A stretch of DNA of 18,466 nucleotides from Actinomycetes bacterium (GTDB lineage Bacteria; Actinomycetota; Acidimicrobiia; Acidimicrobiales; Palsa-688). The stretch is taken from NCBI GenBank assembly GCA_021811865.1, contig JAKAQB010000066.1:1-18466 (forward strand), read 5' to 3'. A model generated the notes under the pieces. It made no database searches and had not been told where the DNA came from. It was given only the letters and a program-made list of their open reading frames with translations. How positions within the stretch are numbered: the stretch's first letter is position 1; every line of letters starts with the position of its first letter. Shown one piece after another: positions 13,705 to 18,466 of the stretch. Made by a program: the position numbers and the translations under genes.

Positions 13705-16110
13705 TCACCCAAGCATCGCTAGCCCGGTCGTGGTGGTCTCGTTGTTCCTGTTCGTCATCCAGGCACGGAGGCTGGCCGGCGTGAGCTGACACGCTCGCCG
13801 ACCCGGAACCTGTTCGAGCACACCGGCCCGTACAAGATCCATCAGGTCTCGGGCGCTGTGCCCGGTGAAGCGGGACACCTCGGCGATGGGCACACCGGGC
13901 TGAGTCTGGGCGCGGCGCTGTCTCGGGGTAGCACGGGCGATCCAACACTGCTCGACTGACGCGCGGGTAACGAAGATGGCGCCGCTGCTGTCGGTCTCGA
14001 GATCGACACTCAAGTCGCCTCGCCTTGCCAGCAGGCCGGCCGTGCCAGCGGCGACCTTCATCTGTCGGGCCGCCACTGCGAGCTTCATCGAACGACGGTG
14101 CAGAGCACGCACCCGCTTGTGCTCGGCTCGAAGAGCGACGGCAGCATCGGGAGTGACCTGGTACTCGCGGGAGCCCGGATACAGCTCCAAGTTGAGGTCG
14201 AGCCGGCGGACCATGTGGTACAGCTCGTGGTATCGCAGCCCGAGCTGTTCGGCCAGGTCCGGGAGCAGGACTCGCTCTGCGAGCCGGTCCCGGGTGGCCC
14301 AGACGCTGCTGAGCTTGGCGAAGCGGCGAGGGACGCCCCGCGGGTCGGGCAGGACCGTGCTGGCAACGATCCCGTCGGCCATCCACCGCCGGGCGGTCAT
14401 CACCGCGATGCCGAGCTCGTCGGCGACGCGCTGGGCGTCGCAGAGCGGGTCGTCGGGGTCACCGGGATCGACGAGCCACCCGGCAGCGCCGAGGACGGCC
14501 TGGATGTGTTCATCGCGCTCGGCAAGCGGGTTGGCCCGCCCCCACTGGATCCGGCGAGTGGTCGGGGCAAGGAGCGTCGAGATGGTGGCGGTGATCTTGT
14601 CGTCGAGGGCCGCGGCGACCTTGACGAGAGGCGCGACCTCTGGGTGGTCGAGGGTGTAGATCCGCCCGTAGACGTCGTCACCGGCCCGGTGTCCCATGAA
14701 GCGGCGGCGGATCGGGTCCTCGATGCCGTTCTCCCAGGCGAGGTCGGTTGCCAGGCTCTTGCGCAACAGGTGCGAGGAGACCCGGAAGCCGAGATCGGCG
14801 GTGCCGAGCCCTTCTGCGGCGGTGGCGTCTTCCAGGGCGCCCATGTAGCCGGCCTGGCCGGCACAGCCGGCCTCGTGGATGCCGGGGATCAGCCGGGCGG
14901 GGGTGTCGACCTCCCCGGTGTCTGGGTGGGTGTGGAACGCTTCGATCACGACGCGCAGCAGCTCCATCATTTTCTCGGGGACGACGAGGACCCGGGAGCC
15001 GGCTGCGGTCTTGGTCGTCTGCTTGTGGGGGACGGCGACGACCGTGCCGTGGTCGTCGCGGACGTTGAAGGTTCGTCCGCCTTGGCCTTGGACGGCCAGC
15101 ATGCCGATGTCCCCCAGGTCGACGAGGTCGGAGACGAGGGTCCCGTAGGCCTCGGAGATGCGAAGCCCCATGATCCGCTGCAGCCAGAAGACGCTCTGGT
15201 GGATCGGGTGCAGGTGGGCGGCGATGCGGGCGCACTCGGGCAGGGTGAGCGGGCGGGGCCGGGCACGTGGTGCACGGGCGCGGGCGGCGGCGGGATCGGG
15301 AGCGGGTGCTTCGAGGCCTTCGGTGGGGTCGAAGCCGGCGGGGAAGAGCCCGTTGGCCCGGGCGAAGGCGAGCACCTGGCGCAGCACCCAGAGAGCGTCG
15401 GCGACGTAGCTTCGGGAGAGACCGGTCGGCGCTCGCCGCTGGGTGGTGATGGCGCCGAGCGCGGCGACCGGGATGCGGATCTGGCCGAGCGGGTTGCGGT
15501 AGGCGCCGGGGAGCCGGCCGTCGCGCCAACGTCGGCGGACGGTCGGCACGCTCACCCCCGCGGCGCGTGCCGCCTCGGCGAGCGTCAACTCCGTGGCCTC
15601 GGGATCGACCTGGCTCTGTGGGGGCAGCCCGGACCGTGTGCTCGAAGGAGCGGCCGTCTGCTGGCGTCCGATCAGGTGGAGGACCCACTCGTGTGCCATG
15701 AGGTAGGTGACATCGCTAACGGTCGTGGTGCGCGGGGCGAACCACGGGACGAGGTAGCCGTCGACGATGCGCCGGACCCGCTCAGCCCGGTCCGGGCCCC
15801 CGCGGCGAAGATCCTCGTACGCCGCGCTCATCCACGCTTTTGACACCGACGCGACGTCGGGCTGGATCCTCGCTGGCCGGGCAGCGGTGGGCTTCGGTCG
15901 GGTCGAGCGCTTCCGGGTGCGGAAGCCTTCAGCATTAGGAAGCGGGCGCCCTGCCTGCACGGCGGTGACCGCGTGAGCCAGCCATGCCCGGGCGTCGTCC
16001 TCGGCCAGGAACGACTCGTAGCGACGGCCCGAGTCGGCCGTCTTGTCAGGAACGCTTGCCCACCACGTTCCCCGCTGGAAGCGCAGCCCACCGGTGAGCG
16101 GCCGGCCCAT
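13705..16110 (-). CDS. Large tyrosine recombinase/integrase with multiple HTH-like modules
   Basis: An 801-aa site-specific recombinase, roughly twice the usual length. The catalytic domain (about 285-490) shows MGLRISEAYG (Arg 317), SSHLLRKSL (His 447, Arg 450), MGHR (His 474) and IYTL (nucleophile Tyr 485). An excisionase/MerR-like HTH (LTLAEAARAAGVSVPTVRRR then a wing, about 175-220) interrupts the N-terminal arm/core-binding region. After the catalytic domain lie four more segments with the same helix-turn-helix-wing look: about 557-605, 614-660, 676-722 and 741-786. The last three are more degenerate. The enzyme should move or excise the element carrying it. Its ATG at 16110 overlaps the TGA of the upstream HTH gene by one base, so the two are co-translated. 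Multi-HTH architecture is unusual and may give extended att-site recognition. Confidence 0.88.
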   Translation of the reverse strand: MGRPLTGGLRFQRGTWWASVPDKTADSGRRYESFLAEDDARAWLAHAVTAVQAGRPLPNAEGFRTRKRSTRPKPTAARPARIQPDVASVSKAWMSAAYEDLRRGGPDRAERVRRIVDGYLVPWFAPRTTTVSDVTYLMAHEWVLHLIGRQQTAAPSSTRSGLPPQSQVDPEATELTLAEAARAAGVSVPTVRRRWRDGRLPGAYRNPLGQIRIPVAALGAITTQRRAPTGLSRSYVADALWVLRQVLAFARANGLFPAGFDPTEGLEAPAPDPAAARARAPRARPRPLTLPECARIAAHLHPIHQSVFWLQRIMGLRISEAYGTLVSDLVDLGDIGMLAVQGQGGRTFNVRDDHGTVVAVPHKQTTKTAAGSRVLVVPEKMMELLRVVIEAFHTHPDTGEVDTPARLIPGIHEAGCAGQAGYMGALEDATAAEGLGTADLGFRVSSHLLRKSLATDLAWENGIEDPIRRRFMGHRAGDDVYGRIYTLDHPEVAPLVKVAAALDDKITATISTLLAPTTRRIQWGRANPLAERDEHIQAVLGAAGWLVDPGDPDDPLCDAQRVADELGIAVMTARRWMADGIVASTVLPDPRGVPRRFAKLSSVWATRDRLAERVLLPDLAEQLGLRYHELYHMVRRLDLNLELYPGSREYQVTPDAAVALRAEHKRVRALHRRSMKLAVAARQMKVAAGTAGLLARRGDLSVDLETDSSGAIFVTRASVEQCWIARATPRQRRAQTQPGVPIAEVSRFTGHSARDLMDLVRAGVLEQVPGRRACQLTPASLRAWMTNRNNETTTTGLAMLG

Positions 16111-16541
16111 CAGAGCGCCCCCCGCTTGGTGAGGGTGTCGACTGCCAGTTGGCGCAGGAAGGCCAGTTGGTCGTCCTGGCGGGCGACGAGGTCTTCGAGG
16201 GCGGCCACTCGCGCCAGGGCGCCAGCCAGCTGGACGGCGACCGGCTCAGCCGATCGGTCCGACTCGGTGGGCTTGTCCGGTGGAGTGATGTCTTGGCCGG
16301 GGGGTTGGTAGAGGCCGGCCGTGATCAGGTCGTCGGTGGGGATGGCCCAGCGGCGGTCTCGGAGCCGGGCATTGGGGAAGCGGCCGCTGCGTCGGGCGCG
16401 GACGATGGTGTCCTTGCTGCACCCGGCCAGCCGAGCCGCCTCCTCCTGGCCGAGCAGCCGACCGGTCACCCGTCGGCACCGACGCCAGCGACGAGTGGAG
16501 CGCGGGGGCGCATCGGGGCTGGTTGTGAGCGGCTGCCGCAT
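16110..16541 (-). CDS. Excisionase-like helix-turn-helix protein with C-terminal coiled coil
   Basis: A 143-aa protein. Residues about 29-75 form a MerR/excisionase-type HTH and wing (LLGQEEAARLAGCSKDTIVRARR, then RRWAIPTDDL, read in two parts). The last 40 residues form a likely coiled coil for dimerisation (VAALEDLVARQDDQLAFLRQL). It is directly upstream of the integrase and its TGA overlaps the integrase ATG by one base, the usual arrangement for a recombination directionality factor or regulator. The ATG at 16541 is preferred, with AGGAGGAAGG 8-18 bases upstream; a GTG at 16595 would add 18 residues but lacks good spacing. The 145 bp between it and the methyltransferase stop show no further feature. 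Confidence 0.78.
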   Translation of the reverse strand: MRQPLTTSPDAPPRSTRRWRRCRRVTGRLLGQEEAARLAGCSKDTIVRARRSGRFPNARLRDRRWAIPTDDLITAGLYQPPGQDITPPDKPTESDRSAEPVAVQLAGALARVAALEDLVARQDDQLAFLRQLAVDTLTKRGAL

Positions 16542-16686
16542 GTGGGCTTGGCCTTCCTCCTGCAGGGTGGTCGTGGGTCGACTGGAGGAGGCCACACCTC
16601 GGCCGGAGAAGTCAAGGCCTCGGCGCGAAGCGTCCCGATCGGCCAGAGCGGCCCGCGAGAGAGTCGCGTTCGGGGCTCGTCTGGCC

Positions 16687-17604
16687 TCATGCCGCGACGT
16701 CTCGGGTCGTCTCCCCCGTCGGGCGGGGCAGCCGACGAAGGTTCGCGGGTTCGACCATTCCCCCAGAGGCAGGGGCCCTGAAGACGAGGAGATCCTCGTG
16801 GGCGATGGCGAGACGGGGAACGCCGCGTTGGCGGGCTTTGCGGACGGCTTCGAGGGCGAAGAAGGAGGTTCGAGGGACGAGCTGGTCGTCGCGCAGGCCG
16901 GCGAGGAGGGCGACGTTGCGTTCGTAGAGGACGAGGCCGGCTTCCTCGCCGACTCGGACGAGGGCGCCGGGCAGGTCGACGAGCTGGCCGGCGGACCACC
17001 ATGGCCGGACGGTCATGGCCACGTAGCCGCCGGGGCGGAGCAGTGCGGCGCAGCCGGCGAGGACGGTGCGCATGGCGTCGAGCAGGCCGGTGAGGCCGAC
17101 GTGGGCGAGGTTGGCGGGGTCGGTCGAGTACCGGTCGTGGGACTTCACGATCCCGCGGCCGGGGCGGGCGGTGACCTGGCCGTGCAGCGACGGCCCATAC
17201 GGCGGGGAGGTGAGCACGAGGGCGACCAGGCCGCGCGCGGCGGGGTCGACGACGCCGGTGAGGTGGCGGGCGTCGCCGCAGGCGACCTCGCCGTGGCCGG
17301 TGGCGCCCTGGGATCGTGCGTAGGCGACGTTGGCTCGGGCGAGGTCGGCCCATTGCGGCTCGTACTCGACGCCGATGGCGTCACGGCCGAGGTGGACGGC
17401 TTCGACGAGAGTGGAGCCGATGCCGCACATCGGGTCGGCGACGAGGTCGCCGGGGCGGGTGTAGGTGGCGATGGCCCGGGCGGCGATGGCCGGGAGCATC
17501 TTGGCCGGGTGGTGCCCGGAGATCTCGATGTACCGACCGGCGCGCTGGGTGCGGGCGGTCTGCTGAGCGGTGGGCCACACCGACAGGGGTAGGTCAGCGG
17601 GCAT
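16687..17604 (-). CDS. Amino-group DNA methyltransferase (N4C/N6A type), intact copy
   Basis: A 305-aa AdoMet-dependent DNA methyltransferase. Near the N-terminus is HPAKMLP (32-38, motif X-like), then ADPMCGIGST (56-65, motif I, AdoMet binding), GVEYEP (79-84) and TSPPYG (132-137, motif IV, catalytic). RPGGYVAMTV follows. The order, binding motif before the SPPY motif, fits the alpha/gamma classes; the product is N4-methylcytosine or N6-methyladenine, and the target is unknown. It is paralogous to the methyltransferase just upstream (shared YSTD.ANL.H and PAKMLP/PGKMLP blocks). The ATG at 17604 lies within the end of that gene (11-bp overlap); a longer frame reaching 17757 overlaps it too much to be likely. 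Such enzymes are common in actinobacterial mobile elements, where they may defeat host restriction. Confidence 0.85.
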   Translation of the reverse strand: MPADLPLSVWPTAQQTARTQRAGRYIEISGHHPAKMLPAIAARAIATYTRPGDLVADPMCGIGSTLVEAVHLGRDAIGVEYEPQWADLARANVAYARSQGATGHGEVACGDARHLTGVVDPAARGLVALVLTSPPYGPSLHGQVTARPGRGIVKSHDRYSTDPANLAHVGLTGLLDAMRTVLAGCAALLRPGGYVAMTVRPWWSAGQLVDLPGALVRVGEEAGLVLYERNVALLAGLRDDQLVPRTSFFALEAVRKARQRGVPRLAIAHEDLLVFRAPASGGMVEPANLRRLPRPTGETTRDVAA

Positions 17605-18043
17605 CGGCGGCCTCCGGGGCGGGCTGAGAGAGGTAGGCGGTGACGTCTTCGTGGGCGACGAGATGGGCGGGCTCGCCGCGCTCTCGGGCGTGGCGGACCT
17701 GGGTGGCCTGCCAGTAGGAGGGGCGGCCGGCGAGGTCGCCGTCGCGGACCGCGGCATGCAGGGCGATGACGTGGCCGAGGTAGGAGAACCCGGCCGCGGT
17801 AGCGAGGGCGACGGTGAGGCCGGCGAGGTCTTGGGTGCGGCCCTTACGCCGGGTGTTCTTGGTGACCACCACGAGGCGCCCGCCGGGCCGGAGCACGTGG
17901 TGGCAGGCGGCGTAGATCTCGGCCATGGCCTCGGCGTAGGCGGTGCCGCGGGCGTGGCCGAGGTTGGCCCGGTCGGTCGAGTAGTTGAGGCTCTCGGGCG
18001 GGCACAGCCGGCCGCCGGCCAGCCATGCCCGCTTGTCGATCAC
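17594..18043 (-). CDS. C-terminal part of an interrupted DNA methyltransferase
   Basis: A 149-codon segment in the same frame as the N-terminal part at 18053-18451, separated only by one TGA codon and three sense codons. It carries the continuation of the catalytic fold: LNYSTDRANLGH, VLRPGGRLVVVTKNT and a C-terminal AHLVAHEDVTAYL block. All of these match the intact paralogue at 16687-17604. It lacks the AdoMet motif and SPPY, so it cannot work alone. The GTG at 18043 is a possible restart codon just after the TGA, but has no clear ribosome site. Either the gene is a pseudogene by one nonsense change, the TGA is read through, or two separately made halves assemble. Confidence 0.6.
   Translation of the reverse strand: MIDKRAWLAGGRLCPPESLNYSTDRANLGHARGTAYAEAMAEIYAACHHVLRPGGRLVVVTKNTRRKGRTQDLAGLTVALATAAGFSYLGHVIALHAAVRDGDLAGRPSYWQATQVRHARERGEPAHLVAHEDVTAYLSQPAPEAADAR
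18001..18029 (-). repeat. GC-rich hairpin 23 nt downstream of the in-frame TGA
   Basis: On the minus strand, 13-base arms GGCATGGCTGGCC and GGCCGGCTGTGCC flank a GGC loop. All 13 positions can pair as RNA, three as G-U. The stem starts 23 nt after the TGA and the loop about 37 nt after it. This placement is at the edge of what is described for bacterial SECIS elements, but GC-rich coding DNA often forms such hairpins. Confidence 0.5.
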
Positions 18044-18052
18044 CCCGGCTTC

Positions 18053-18451
18053 TCACGCGTACGGCGGTGAGGTGACGACGAGGTCGACGGTCCCGGCCAC
18101 AGCGCCGAGCAGCTCGGGGAGGCGGCGGGCGTCGCCGGGCCGGATCTCGGCGAGGGCCCTGCGGTCCGGGTCGAGCATGTGGTCGAGGTTCTCCCGGGCG
18201 AGGGCGACCCAGCGGGCTTCGAGCTCGACGCCGACGGCGCGCCGGCCGAGGAAGGCGGCCTCGACGATGGTGGTGCCGATCCCCGCCAGCGGGTCGACGA
18301 CCAGCTGGCCGGGCGACGAGTACTCGGTGACGATGCGCCGGGCGAGGGCGGGGAGCATCTTGCCGGGATGGGCGGTGACCGCCGGCAGGTACCGGCCGGC
18401 CCGCTGCCACTGGGCGGTGGTCTGGGCGACCGGCCAGATAGCCAGCGGCAC
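18053..18451 (-). CDS. N-terminal part of an interrupted DNA methyltransferase
   Basis: A 132-codon segment carrying the AdoMet-binding half of an amino-type DNA methyltransferase. It shows HPGKMLP (motif X-like), DPLAGIGTT (motif I), GVELEA, and VTSPPYA (motif IV) followed immediately by TGA at 18055-18053. It matches the intact neighbour at 16687-17604 along its whole length. The frame continues open to the window edge at 18466 (codons reading QADPVV before the GTG at 18451). The neighbour's ADLPLSVWP aligns there, so the true start may lie outside the window. Stopping right after SPPY would leave a protein lacking half of the catalytic fold, so the terminated product alone is probably inactive. 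Confidence 0.65.
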   Translation of the reverse strand: MPLAIWPVAQTTAQWQRAGRYLPAVTAHPGKMLPALARRIVTEYSSPGQLVVDPLAGIGTTIVEAAFLGRRAVGVELEARWVALARENLDHMLDPDRRALAEIRPGDARRLPELLGAVAGTVDLVVTSPPYA

Positions 18452-18466
18452 GACCGGATCGGCCTG

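Noticed and set aside
14098..15843. A 581-codon open frame on the plus strand opposite the integrase
   Set aside because: Its Gly/Asp/Val-rich sequence has no motif and mirrors the integrase codon pattern; the minus-strand gene has all the recombinase catalytic residues.
16321..17592. A 423-codon open frame on the plus strand opposite the intact methyltransferase
   Set aside because: It is opposite a gene with motif I and SPPY, and is rich in Gly, Asp and Glu as expected of an antisense frame.
1..18466. CRISPR array, tRNA, rRNA or insertion sequence
   Set aside because: No regularly spaced direct repeats, no cloverleaf-like sequence and no transposase motif were seen in reading the window; no att-site duplication could be identified by eye.

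Overview
The window comes from a GC-rich genome with many GTG/TTG starts, tightly overlapping genes and at least one apparently near-leaderless promoter. This points to an actinobacterium (Actinomycetota); the genus cannot be fixed from the sequence. Every recognisable gene belongs to genome defence, DNA modification or mobile-element biology, and no housekeeping gene, rRNA or tRNA was seen. The window therefore reads as a defence island beside, or carried by, an integrative element.

The left 10.7 kb (123-10669, minus strand) is a compact nine-gene cluster. In transcription order it encodes: a small single-motif PLD nuclease-like protein; an AAA+ ATPase; a HerA/DUF87-type ATPase; a 424-aa protein with winged-helix-like segments; a second AAA+ ATPase related to the first; a 201-aa winged-helix-like protein; and a 288-aa protein that looks like a whole intein (Hint fold plus LAGLIDADG-like middle) without its splicing residues. 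A strong internal promoter and a hairpin-bearing leader follow, and then a coiled-coil protein with a degenerate PD-(D/E)XK-like C-terminal domain and a SIR2-family NADase-like protein. The first seven genes overlap or lie within about 10 bp of each other, so they are probably translated from one transcript. The last two look like a separately boosted effector module. I do not recognise this combination as a named defence system; it is the best candidate for something new here.

Divergent from it (10717-13703, plus strand) is an XRE regulator, a Vsr-like mismatch endonuclease, a complete Dcm-type cytosine-C5 methyltransferase overlapping vsr, and an HNH nuclease-like protein. This reads as a type II-like restriction-modification unit with a control-protein-like regulator. 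The 47-bp divergent spacer holds a consensus promoter for the minus-strand cluster and a small inverted repeat.

The right part (13705-18466, minus strand) is a mobile-element module: two tandem, paralogous amino-type (N4C/N6A) DNA methyltransferases, an excisionase-like HTH protein and an 801-aa tyrosine recombinase. The recombinase has an unusual set of embedded and C-terminal HTH-like modules. The outer methyltransferase is cut by one in-frame TGA directly after its SPPY catalytic motif, followed by a hairpin. This is most likely a nonsense mutation, but the context makes it worth checking.

A plausible working model is that the ATPase/HerA/PLD core and the intein-like protein form a DNA-sensing or DNA-processing machine, and that the coiled-coil nuclease-like protein and SIR2 protein carry out the toxic response by NAD+ depletion. 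That model is inference from family knowledge and gene order.
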